NCBI GenBank assembly: GCA_016218715.1
Contig: JACRDG010000032.1
Location: 372,001 to 436,000, forward strand
Source: Desulfomonile tiedjei
GTDB lineage: Bacteria > Desulfobacterota > Desulfomonilia > Desulfomonilales > Desulfomonilaceae
Reading direction: 5' to 3'
DNA: 64,000 nt
Below are positions 36,359 to 44,245 of this stretch, piece after piece (positions within the stretch are counted from its first letter, which is position 1; every line of letters begins with the position of its first letter). The position numbers and the translations under genes are program-made. Below the pieces are notes generated by a model. The model was given only the letters and a program-made list of their open reading frames with translations. It was not told where the DNA came from and did no database searches.

Positions 36359-37024
36359 TCACCACCAGGACTGCCCCAAAGGTGGCGAGGAAACAGACCG
36401 AGAGGGCGGAGTCCGAAAAAATTCCGTGGTCTTCTCTTTCAACCGATCGTACGGGTCACGAGCCGCCTCGGGGGAGTTGCCCGATCGGTGTGCCGCGGCC
36501 ACCGCAGCTCCGTGCGCAGGTACATCCACAGGGTTGCGCACGCGGATCACCATTCCGGAGCTTACATCGACAACAGCCCTGTCCCGAACCGCCGGCGGAG
36601 CGATACCCGGCGCATTTGACGCGCTCTCAGCACCTTGGGCCGCAGTCCGCTGGACGGAGGGCCTCTGTGCCCGCTCCTTTCGTTGAGCGGGTTGCCCGCG
36701 AAATCCCTGGGCATTGCGATTTGGAGAGGTCGCGACGGAGGGTTGCGTCACCGTGTTCGCCTGACCGTCCTTGCCGATGGTACTGACCGTGAGTGTGTAC
36801 GGTCCTCCACTATGGCCTTGCTGGGCCTGCACTGGAGCCGGCTCCTGATTGGCCGGGGCCGGAACCATGCCGTACTGGCTCCCATAAGCATTCGCACCTG
36901 AAAAATAGCTCGGTCCTTCCGACCAGAAGGAAGGGCCACATCACCCGGCTCCGACAATGCGAGGAGTCGCAAACATCAGAAGCGCCAAGACAAGACACAC
37001 CGCTCCAGGCCTGTTGAAGGTCAT
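36359..37024 (-). CDS. secreted proline/alanine-rich protein interrupted by an in-frame TGA after the signal peptide
   Basis: On the minus strand ATG 37024, 5 nt after a GAGG ribosome-binding site, begins a good signal peptide (AVCLVLALLMFATPRIVGAG). The next codon, 28, is TGA (36943-36941). The same frame then continues for 193 residues without a stop. It begins CGPSFWSEGPSYFSGANAYG and ends GQSWW, with a low-complexity middle rich in Pro, Ala and Gln. Just after the TGA is a hairpin, CCTTCC-TTCTGGTC-GGAAGG. Three readings remain open: a nonsense mutation (pseudogene), selenocysteine insertion, or a sequencing error. No homologue is recognised. The shorter frame from the internal Met at 36868 lacks a signal peptide and is a poor start. 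Confidence 0.5.
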
Positions 37025-37176
37025 TTCCGCCTCATTGAGAAGGTTGTCTAAGCTAATGGTTCACAGCGGATTCTACATGGATGCGGCCCATTTGTCATTC
37101 TTTTTTTCGGTCAGCCGATGACGCCAGGACTGGTGCAGGACTCGGCCACCGAGAACCCATCGCCTCCCGCAGCGGT

Positions 37177-38430
37177 TCAGTCGGTCTGGTCTTTGTCCAA
37201 TTTGATTCTGAAGAATTTTCGCTTTCCGACCTGAACCAGTTGCTCCCGAGCTCCGATCCGGATCTCTTGCACCGGATCTCCGACGCGCACGTTGTCTATT
37301 TTGACTGCGCCGTCGTTGAGCAGTCTCCTCGCCTCGGAGGTCGACTTCGCAGTCAGCTTGGCCACCAGTTTGTCAGCGGGGAACGTCGCCTCCTTCAATA
37401 CCCACAACGGGGCATCCTCAGGGGTTTCTTTTCGCTGAACTATCCGCTCGAAGTGATCTTCCGCGGCGACGGCCGCCTCTTTACTGTGGTATTCCGCGAC
37501 GATACTCCTTGCGAGAGACTTCTTGATCTGCATCGGATGCAGCGGATCCATGAGATCCTGGTGCTTTTCCACCTCCGCAAGCGCCCGCTCGTAACGATCC
37601 ACCTCGGCCTGTTCCACATCCGTGAGGAGCGTGAAGTACTTCACGATAAGAAAGTCCTGGATCGACATGGTCTTTCCGAACATCTCTTCGGGGACATCGT
37701 CCACGGCGATGTAGTTTCTCGCGGTCTTGCTCATCTTCTTGGATCCGTCAAGCCCTTCGATGAGCGGGGTCATGATCACCACCTGCGGTGGTTGGCCGAA
37801 CTGGGCCTGGAGGTCCCGGCCGGCAAGAAGGTTGAATTTCTGGTCGGTCCCTCCCAGTTCGACGTGACACTTCAGCGCCACGCTGTCGTACCCCTGCATG
37901 AGCGGGTACAGAAACTCGCTTATGCTGATCGGGCTCCCCTCCCGGTATCTCTTCTCAAAATCGTTTCGTTCCAGCATCCTGGCTACGGTGGACCGGTACG
38001 CCAGGTCCAGGGCATCGGCGAAGTCCATGGAATCGAACCATTCGCCGTTGTTACGCATTTCGGTCTTTTCCTCGTCCAGGATCTTAAAGACCTGTTTCTT
38101 GAAATGCTTGGCGTGCTCCCAGACTTGTTCCTTGGTAAGCCTCACTCTCGCCTCGCTGCGCTCTGTCGGGTCGCCGATGCGGGCGGTGAAGTCGCCGACG
38201 AGGAAGATCGAAGTGTGGCCGAGTTCCTGAAAATGTCTCAGCTTGCGAATCGTGACCATGTGACCGAGGTGTATGTCCGCGGCGGTAGGGTCCACTCCGA
38301 GCTTTATGCGCAGCGGTTCCTTCTTTTTCAGACTCCAGCGGACCCGGTCGCTCATTTCATCTTGATGGATGATTTCTTCCACGCCCCGCATGATTCTCTT
38401 CATTTGGGTCTCAACGTCGGGAAACGACAT
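37177..38430 (-). CDS. tyrS: tyrosyl-tRNA synthetase
   Basis: The product is 417 residues. This class I enzyme charges tRNA-Tyr. It has the HIGH-type motif HLGH (in DIHLGHMVTI), the KMSKS-type loop GSKKMSKTARN, and a C-terminal S4 RNA-binding domain (TSEARRLLNDGAVKIDNVRV). The spacing places it in the TyrZ-like subgroup. ATG 38430 is preferred (AAAGGTGA upstream); a GTG 9 nt earlier is possible. No T-box leader was recognised. The upstream spacer is full of dispersed repeats. Confidence 0.96.
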   Translation of the reverse strand: MSFPDVETQMKRIMRGVEEIIHQDEMSDRVRWSLKKKEPLRIKLGVDPTAADIHLGHMVTIRKLRHFQELGHTSIFLVGDFTARIGDPTERSEARVRLTKEQVWEHAKHFKKQVFKILDEEKTEMRNNGEWFDSMDFADALDLAYRSTVARMLERNDFEKRYREGSPISISEFLYPLMQGYDSVALKCHVELGGTDQKFNLLAGRDLQAQFGQPPQVVIMTPLIEGLDGSKKMSKTARNYIAVDDVPEEMFGKTMSIQDFLIVKYFTLLTDVEQAEVDRYERALAEVEKHQDLMDPLHPMQIKKSLARSIVAEYHSKEAAVAAEDHFERIVQRKETPEDAPLWVLKEATFPADKLVAKLTAKSTSEARRLLNDGAVKIDNVRVGDPVQEIRIGAREQLVQVGKRKFFRIKLDKDQTD

Positions 38431-38439
38431 CCCTGTCAC

Positions 38440-38929
38440 CTTTCATGATTCTTTGGTAGCGGCTTCAGGAAACGCAGAGAGGCAGGCACCTTGCCTATCC
38501 GGCCGTGTTTCCTGAAATTCGTGACCGACCTTGCGAAAAGCAGCACTTAGTGCTCGGTTGCGCAAATGCGGTAATGTTGAAGCAGGAGATCGCGGCAGCG
38601 GCTCCAGCTTCTGCACTGTAGGGGAGGGCCCCCACGCCCGCCCTGGGCAAGCACAGAGGCCTGGCCTTACCCGTATTCCCCGACCGTGGGCAGCAGTTCC
38701 ACATCTCCCAATGCAGCACGGTATTTGTGAATCGCGTATAGTGCTGAATTTCACAAATACGGTGTCTTCCTCAGGGTCCCGTTCCCGGGTTTTTCAGTGG
38801 GCCGGCCTCTTGCCGGCCGTTCCCAGGAAAGATCTGCCCACCGAGATCGGAAGCATCCGAAGAAGCGACCGAATTTACGCATCCAGGGTGCGTGGACTCC
38901 CGAACTGTTTCTGGAGGGAGCGGGCGTCG
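38440..38929. repeat. cluster of dispersed palindromic repeats upstream of tyrS
   Basis: Contents in order: a hairpin-like GGCAGGCACCTTGCCTATCC (38481-38500); a 36-bp unit (38511-38546) nearly identical to 33754-33789; an 11-bp inverted pair, GTATTTGTGAA (38727-38737) and TTCACAAATAC (about 38751-38761); and GGGCCGGCCTCTTGCCGGCC (38800-38819). No gene is visible. Confidence 0.6.
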
Positions 38930-39232
38930 CTACCAGCGCGAGCGTCCCGGTCCACCATCTTGTTGTCCACCTCCCGGACCGGTTTTCGGGCGAGCCTCGT
39001 TGATTCTGAGCGTGCGGCCATGAAAGTCTTTGGAATCCAGTTCCTCTATGGCCCGGAGGCCCTCGTCGCGGTCGGCCATCTCGACGAAACCAAATCCCCG
39101 AGATCGGCCGGTCGCATGGTCCGAAATGATCTTTGCCGAGGTCACCGGGCCATACCCCTCAAACAGCTCCTTTAGTTGTTCTTCGTTGGCTTCGAAGGAC
39201 AGGTTTCCAACATAGATGTTGATACCGTTCAT
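38930..39232 (-). CDS. RRM-type RNA-binding protein
   Basis: This 100-residue protein is one RNA recognition motif with RNP2 (IYVGNL) and RNP1 (RGFGFVEM), followed by a short Gly/Gln-rich tail. AAAAGGAGC lies 8 nt upstream of ATG 39232. Small single-RRM proteins of this kind in bacteria are often cold- or stress-induced RNA chaperones. It has its own promoter and a leader of about 205 nt. Confidence 0.95.
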   Translation of the reverse strand: MNGINIYVGNLSFEANEEQLKELFEGYGPVTSAKIISDHATGRSRGFGFVEMADRDEGLRAIEELDSKDFHGRTLRINEARPKTGPGGGQQDGGPGRSRW

Positions 39233-39653
39233 GCTCTGCTCCTTTTGAAAAAAACACCCTTCTGCAGTGCGCACAAGAGCGGGCTGACGGACGCGAATCC
39301 GCCGTTATCACGTACTATGAATGCTGGAAGATTGGGGAAGACTTTGACCGCGGGCACGAGGCACATGATTCTCTTCGATTAGTCTTGCATCACGCCCGTG
39401 GTCCTGGTCGGCCGGGGGGAAAATACATGATGCGTTCAGCGTTACCTATATCCGAACCATCAGGCCGTGTCAAGCGGCGCACGCCCCGAAATGCACAGCA
39501 GGTGCTCAAAGAAGTATCCGACTAGGGAGATCCCGCTGGTAGGACGGTCCCGCGCCGCGCTGGATTGCCGCGATTGAACGATAGAAGTAATCTGCGGGGA
39601 AGGGCTTTACACAAAGAAGTTCTCTCCAGGTAACTACGGATCGCGACTTGGTA
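39233..39653. other. leader and promoter region of the RRM gene
   Basis: No open frame here looks real. The stretch is best explained as the minus-strand 5' untranslated leader of the RRM gene (about 39233-39438) plus its promoter at 39445-39473. Nothing else was identified between there and the ankyrin gene's stop at 39654. Confidence 0.5.
39445..39473 (-). promoter_or_regulatory. sigma70 promoter of the RRM gene
   Basis: On the minus strand a perfect -35 TTGACA (39473-39468), a 17-bp spacer and a -10 TATAGG (39450-39445). The predicted transcript begins near 39438, about 205 nt before the start codon. Confidence 0.6.
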
Positions 39654-41387
39654 TTAGTGCCGTCCCAAGGCGCCGATTCCGGTTCTGCCGTGCTCCTTGA
39701 GCACTCTCACTATGTCTCTGCGGACCTTCAACGGTACGAACGCCTTTGTGGCGCCCGGCGAGTAGGCTCGGCTGAGCGCTGTCGCGCCGTTCTTGTTACG
39801 CGTGGTTATGTCGGCCCCACTATCGAGCAGCAGGTTCACGACCTCGAGGTGCCCCATTTCTGCGGCGAGCATGAGAGGGGTGTTCCCGTCCTCATCGGTT
39901 GCGTTCAGATTTACGCCGCTCTGTACCTGCGATTGAACGAGATCCATCTGTCCGTTCCTCGCCGCCTCCAGGAGAGCGCCCGATCCCTTATCTTTTTCGT
40001 AGCCCGCAAGCAGTGAGACTATCTTTTCATGGCCCGTCTCCCGAGCAAGGAGGAGAGCGGTCGCACCCCGATCGTCCTTCAGATTCGGGTTCGCTCCGTA
40101 TTTGAGAAGCAGCGTCGCTGCCGCATCACGCCCCTCGGTCGCTGCGTGCATCAGCGCCGTGACGCCTTCCTTGTCGCGACTGTTGGGATCCACTCCGCTC
40201 TGCAAGAGCCGGTTCAGCTCTGGAATGTCCTCGCGTTTCACCGCCTCGACCAACTCGCTTGGGGGTTGCTGACGGGCAACGGTTTCTTTCTGCTCTCTCT
40301 GTTCGTCGGAAGACTGACGCGTCGGCGCTGGTTCGGCCGCCACCGGGGTCGAGGAATGCGTGGGAGGGACAGAGGCCTGTGTCCGGTCAGGCGGCTCCAA
40401 GGCAGGTTGTGCCGGGGCAGCGGACGTCCTTCCCTCGTCCTGTGGGGGGGTGGCAGCGGGCGGCTCAGGCGCAGCATCTTCCGGCTTTTCCGGAAGGGCG
40501 GCGACGACCTCTCCCTGGGCGGCGATCTTCTCCGGTTGTTTCACGGCGTCTTCGGGTTTCGTCGAAGCCGGAAGCTCGTCCGCGCTCTGCTTGGTGGTGC
40601 TCGTGTCAGGCTCAACCCGTGCGGATGCCATCGATTCCGTCTCCGGGGACAGCGCGCCCGGCGAGCGTTTCAGCCCATCTGGTGTCTTGAGCGCCGGCTC
40701 CGGCGGTTTCCGCGCTTTGGCAACTTGCGAGCGAGGGGCGGGTGGAGGTGGTGCGGGTTCACCCGGAAAGGGTATGAGTTCCAGGTAGAAGCCGATCCCC
40801 GCTGCGATCACTACCACCGCAACCAGTGATGCTGTTGCAAGGAGGAACGCTCGCCTGCCACCCCGCGGCGCTTTCGGTGCGGCGGGCGGTTCAGGGAGAG
40901 GTGTCTCTTCCTGTGCGTCGAGATCCGGCTCGGACCCCATATCCAATTCGATGTCAGCCTCTTCCTGAAACCGAGGCCCTCCCGGGTAGGGTGGAAGCGA
41001 AATCTGGCCATCCCAGGGATTTTCTGGTTCCTGAGGTTCCTGCACCGTTGCCTGTTCCTCAGGAGTCCGCTGGGGCTGGTCCGTCGGTTCACCGGTCTCC
41101 GCGCCCTCGCGACCGTAGCCGCACTTGGGGCAGGGGGCCTGGTCAAAGACTTTCGACGCGCCGCAGACGGGACAGATGGCGCCCAATTCCTGGGTAGCCG
41201 CCCACACCGGTACTGTCTGGTCTGCGACCAGGTCAGCAGGGCGAAGTTGGCCGCGTTCCAGCAGCTTGGTAAACATCGCGTCGAGCTGCTTGCGAGACAG
41301 GCGGTATTTCTCCATCAGTTCGGAGTCACCCTGTCCCGATGTTACATCTTTCACAAATTCATCGACACTTATCTTGCGCTTTGCCAT
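39654..41387 (-). CDS. single-pass membrane protein with zinc ribbon and ankyrin repeats
   Basis: The product is 577 residues. Residues 6-50 form a helical module (DEFVKDVTSGQGDSELMEKY) that recurs in the protein at 58413-58949. A zinc ribbon follows (CPVCGA near 70, CPKCG near 87), then a long acidic, proline-rich region. One TM helix (FLLATASLVAVVVIAAGIGF, ~180-200) and another Pro/Ala/Glu-rich linker precede five or so ankyrin repeats (~385-560; e.g. VDPNSRDKEGVTALMHAATE). Ankyrin repeats mediate protein binding. The topology, with ankyrins outside the membrane or in the cytosol, cannot be fixed from sequence. It is monocistronic. Confidence 0.85.
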   Translation of the reverse strand: MAKRKISVDEFVKDVTSGQGDSELMEKYRLSRKQLDAMFTKLLERGQLRPADLVADQTVPVWAATQELGAICPVCGASKVFDQAPCPKCGYGREGAETGEPTDQPQRTPEEQATVQEPQEPENPWDGQISLPPYPGGPRFQEEADIELDMGSEPDLDAQEETPLPEPPAAPKAPRGGRRAFLLATASLVAVVVIAAGIGFYLELIPFPGEPAPPPPAPRSQVAKARKPPEPALKTPDGLKRSPGALSPETESMASARVEPDTSTTKQSADELPASTKPEDAVKQPEKIAAQGEVVAALPEKPEDAAPEPPAATPPQDEGRTSAAPAQPALEPPDRTQASVPPTHSSTPVAAEPAPTRQSSDEQREQKETVARQQPPSELVEAVKREDIPELNRLLQSGVDPNSRDKEGVTALMHAATEGRDAAATLLLKYGANPNLKDDRGATALLLARETGHEKIVSLLAGYEKDKGSGALLEAARNGQMDLVQSQVQSGVNLNATDEDGNTPLMLAAEMGHLEVVNLLLDSGADITTRNKNGATALSRAYSPGATKAFVPLKVRRDIVRVLKEHGRTGIGALGRH

Positions 41388-41644
41388 AACCGATCCGCCG
41401 TCCGATGCCGAGATGCGGTGGAAGTCTTGGGGGTGACGGGAGGTATCGATTTCCTCGTCGCCGGTTGGTCGATGAAATCGTTAGCACCGAGTCATCCTCG
41501 GTGGTAATGACCAAACCAATCCCTCCCGACTAGCTGTCGCTCCGAGTGTCTCATGCTACCAGGGTCCGCGCAAAAGAGTCAACCAAGAAGGGAACCCCCT
41601 TGCCTGCGAGCGGCACCGGCCGTGAGTTGTGGCCGCGGACGCGA

Positions 41645-43549
41645 TCACGGCAATGGGCTTGGGCCCTTTTCCGCAACGAACGCAATACTTGCCGATGAGG
41701 CCACCACGATGACCGAACCGATGTTGTGAACGATCGCGCCCATGACCGGGGAGAGGATGCCCCAGCCACCCGCCAGGATCGCGACCACATTGAAGAGCAA
41801 TCCGAACGCGATGTTCCACTTGATCGTCCGAAGCGTTTTCCTCCCCAACTCGATGAGAAAGGGGATCTTCGAGATATCATCGTGCATCAAGGCCACGTCT
41901 GCGGTTTCAAGCGCCACATCGGTTCCGGCCGCTCCCATAGCAATGCCGACGTTGGCTGTGGCAAGAGCGGGGGCATCATTGATTCCGTCGCCCACGAACA
42001 GCACAGTCTTGCCGGAGGCCTGAAAATCGCGGATGGTCCCGAGCTTGTCTTGAGGCTTCTGTTCGGACCATGCATCGGTGAGGCCGACCTCCTGTGCCAC
42101 GAGGTGAACCGACCGCCCGTGATCTCCCGAGAGGATCCCGACACGCTGGATTCCCAAGGATTTCAGGCGTCGCACCGTTTCTCGGGCTGACGGCCGGACG
42201 GGGTCGGAGACACTCATGACTCCGAGCGGTTGGCGATCCTCGTACACCACCAACGGCGTTTCCCCCTTTTCTTTGAAAACCTCTATCTGCTGCCGCAGAG
42301 CGGGAGGTAACTCCAGGGTGCCGCCGCCGATGTAGGCGCTTCCTACTTCGACCAGTCTTCCGTCGACGCAGGCTCGAACTCCCAGGCCGATTTCCGTTAC
42401 CATCTCCTCTGCCCTGGAGAGCGTCACTCTGGCGTACAAGGCGGCCTTGAGCACAGCCCGGGCCAAGGGATGGGTGCTGTCTTGCTCAACCGACGCTGCG
42501 CACGAGAGCACCTTTCGCTTTCCAACACCGTCGATCGGCAGGATTGTCCCAATACGTGGCTGGCCCGCTGTCAAGGTTCCGGTCTTGTCGAACAAGACCA
42601 CGTCGGTCCGGCCGGCCTCTTCAAGAAACCGCCCGCCTTTTACCAGAATGCCCGATCCGGCGGCTCGTCCTATTGCAGCAACGATGGCCGTGGGTGCTGC
42701 CAATATAAGGGCACAGGGGCAGCCGACGATCAGGACGGTCACCGCGCGGCTCACCTCCCCGGTGAGTAACCATGCTACCCCGGAGCAGACGAGAATCGTT
42801 GGAGTGAACCATGCGGCGTACCGATCCACCAGACTGATGGCGCGCGGCTTGAAGCTCTCCGCGGCAGAGACCAGCCTGATGACCTTGCCGAGCGTCGTGT
42901 CTTCACCGAGGAATTGTGCCTCGATTTCGATGACGCCGTTCTGATTCAACGTTCCGGCATAGACCGCGTCCCCTGAGGCTTTCTGTTTCGGAATAGGCTC
43001 TCCTGTCATGGAGGATTCGTCTACCGCGGTAACCCCTGCGACCACCGTCGCGTCGACAGGAATGCGCTCGCCCGGCCTTACGAGAAGAATGTCACCGACC
43101 TTTACGGCTTTGACCGGGACGGTCTGCGGCTTGCCGTCGACCAGCAGCGTCGCCTCTTCCGGTGCGAGGTTCATGAGGGACTGGATAGCCCGCTGGGCAG
43201 CGCCGCTCGTGATCCGCTCGATGAGCGACCCCAGCACCATGACGAAACTCACCACTACCGCAGTCGAGAATTCTCCTAAGAGTATGCTCGCGATCAGGGC
43301 AAGACTGACGAGTTCGTCCACATTGACCCGCCGCTGCACCAGACCCCTCATTGCGCCCCACACGATAGGCAACCCGTTGACGGCGAGGGACGCCAGCATG
43401 AGAGCCAACCCCAACGTGGTTTGTCCCTCATGCTTCAAGTCCCAGAGATAGCCGGCAAGGCCGAGCAATCCGCCGAGACCTACCCGGTAGATGTCCTTCG
43501 ACCGAGACAGTTCGTGGTAAACCCCGAGATGACCGAAACGACCGATCAT
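41645..43549 (-). CDS. P1B-type heavy-metal ATPase, probable Cu(I) exporter
   Basis: The product is 634 residues. It has the phosphorylation motif FDKTGTLTAGQP, the hinge GDGINDAPAL, the metal-domain STHPLARAV and the membrane CPC motif in VGCPCALILAAP, which marks a soft-metal transporter. No N-terminal heavy-metal-binding (CxxC) domain is present; the protein starts almost directly at the first helices. The start is ATG 43549 with GAGG upstream, 8 bp after the csoR-like gene. The Cu(I)-type ligands of the regulator support copper, but the last membrane helix (IVHNIGSVIVV) is not a textbook CopA sequence. Confidence 0.92.
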   Translation of the reverse strand: MIGRFGHLGVYHELSRSKDIYRVGLGGLLGLAGYLWDLKHEGQTTLGLALMLASLAVNGLPIVWGAMRGLVQRRVNVDELVSLALIASILLGEFSTAVVVSFVMVLGSLIERITSGAAQRAIQSLMNLAPEEATLLVDGKPQTVPVKAVKVGDILLVRPGERIPVDATVVAGVTAVDESSMTGEPIPKQKASGDAVYAGTLNQNGVIEIEAQFLGEDTTLGKVIRLVSAAESFKPRAISLVDRYAAWFTPTILVCSGVAWLLTGEVSRAVTVLIVGCPCALILAAPTAIVAAIGRAAGSGILVKGGRFLEEAGRTDVVLFDKTGTLTAGQPRIGTILPIDGVGKRKVLSCAASVEQDSTHPLARAVLKAALYARVTLSRAEEMVTEIGLGVRACVDGRLVEVGSAYIGGGTLELPPALRQQIEVFKEKGETPLVVYEDRQPLGVMSVSDPVRPSARETVRRLKSLGIQRVGILSGDHGRSVHLVAQEVGLTDAWSEQKPQDKLGTIRDFQASGKTVLFVGDGINDAPALATANVGIAMGAAGTDVALETADVALMHDDISKIPFLIELGRKTLRTIKWNIAFGLLFNVVAILAGGWGILSPVMGAIVHNIGSVIVVASSASIAFVAEKGPSPLP

Positions 43550-43557
43550 GGCGACCT

Positions 43558-43833
43558 CTATTTGGTGAACTTGAAAAAGATGTCCGTGACCTCGCGGATC
43601 AGCCGTTGGTGGTCCGTATCGTTTCGGATGGCCTTGGAGACGCATCCCTTCAGGTGATCCTCCAGCAGCACCATGCCCAAAGAGCGCATCGCTCCGACCG
43701 TAGCGGCGATCTGCTTGAGAACGTCCATACATTCGCGGTCGTCCTCCACCATCTTGCGAATGCCTTTGACTTGACCGTCGATGCGACTGATCCGGTCGAT
43801 GAGTTTCTTATGGTCGTCCCCGCAGAGTGCCAT
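43558..43833 (-). CDS. csoR: CsoR/RcnR-family metal-sensing repressor
   Basis: This 91-residue all-helical DUF156 repressor has Cys35, His60 and Cys64 in the CsoR positions (x-C-H-C fingerprint). That set matches Cu(I) sensors rather than the Ni/Co sensor RcnR, which uses more histidines. It is the first gene of a two-gene operon with the P1B ATPase. The start has GGAGG 7 nt upstream. It would release the promoter at 43867-43894 on binding Cu(I). Confidence 0.9.
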   Translation of the reverse strand: MALCGDDHKKLIDRISRIDGQVKGIRKMVEDDRECMDVLKQIAATVGAMRSLGMVLLEDHLKGCVSKAIRNDTDHQRLIREVTDIFFKFTK

Positions 43834-43848
43834 GCGAGCCTCCGGTTC

Positions 43849-43894
43849 ATACCTATACCTAGTATGAGTATATCCCCGCTGACAAGGACGTCAA
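43849..43894 (-). promoter_or_regulatory. csoR-ATPase promoter with overlapping palindromic operator
   Basis: On the minus strand: -35 TTGACG (43894-43889), a 16-bp spacer and -10 TATACT (43872-43867). Immediately downstream lies the palindromic ATACTAGGTAT with a further GGTAT repeat (43849-43865). It overlaps the predicted transcript start, where a repressor would block initiation. Confidence 0.5.
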
Positions 43895-44245
43895 GCGCGT
43901 TGCTTCCGCCTGGCAATCCTTTTCGTAAGTATTGGGTCTCGCCTGGATTTCTTGCTCTTGGCTGTTGAGTAGGGCCGGCATCTTGCCGGCCACTCTTTCG
44001 GAACCAATTCTCCCGTCGTCGCCGTTCCGGTGACCGAATCCCGGCTGCAGGCATGGGTGCGACCAATGGCACCCGAACCGTCCGCACTAGGTGCAGCCTT
44101 CGTAGGGTGCGATGAGCGAAGTAAACCGCACCGTTCGAGGTCTGGCACAATGACCGACAGGATGCCGGTCCCACCGACCGGCCAGGAGCCGGAACCCCGC
44201 AGGAGACACCGAATTTGTGCAAAGAGGGTTCTCGGCAGGAGACCG
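43895..44245. repeat. long copy of a dispersed palindromic repeat
   Basis: Positions 43971-44070 run from GGGCCGGCATCTTGCCGGCC to GCAGGCATGGGTGCGACC. They match, reverse-complemented, 10924-10828, and in a shortened form 30907-30960. Positions 44104-44140 carry GGTGCGATGAGCGAAGTAAA, a palindromic GGTGCG/CGCACC unit. No gene is seen. Confidence 0.55.

Noticed and set aside
37081-38448. A 455-codon plus-strand open frame opposite tyrS
   Set aside because: It is antisense to a full tyrosyl-tRNA synthetase with all motifs. Its translation is Leu/His/Arg-rich with no family pattern and no ribosome-binding site, as expected from GC-rich antisense frames.
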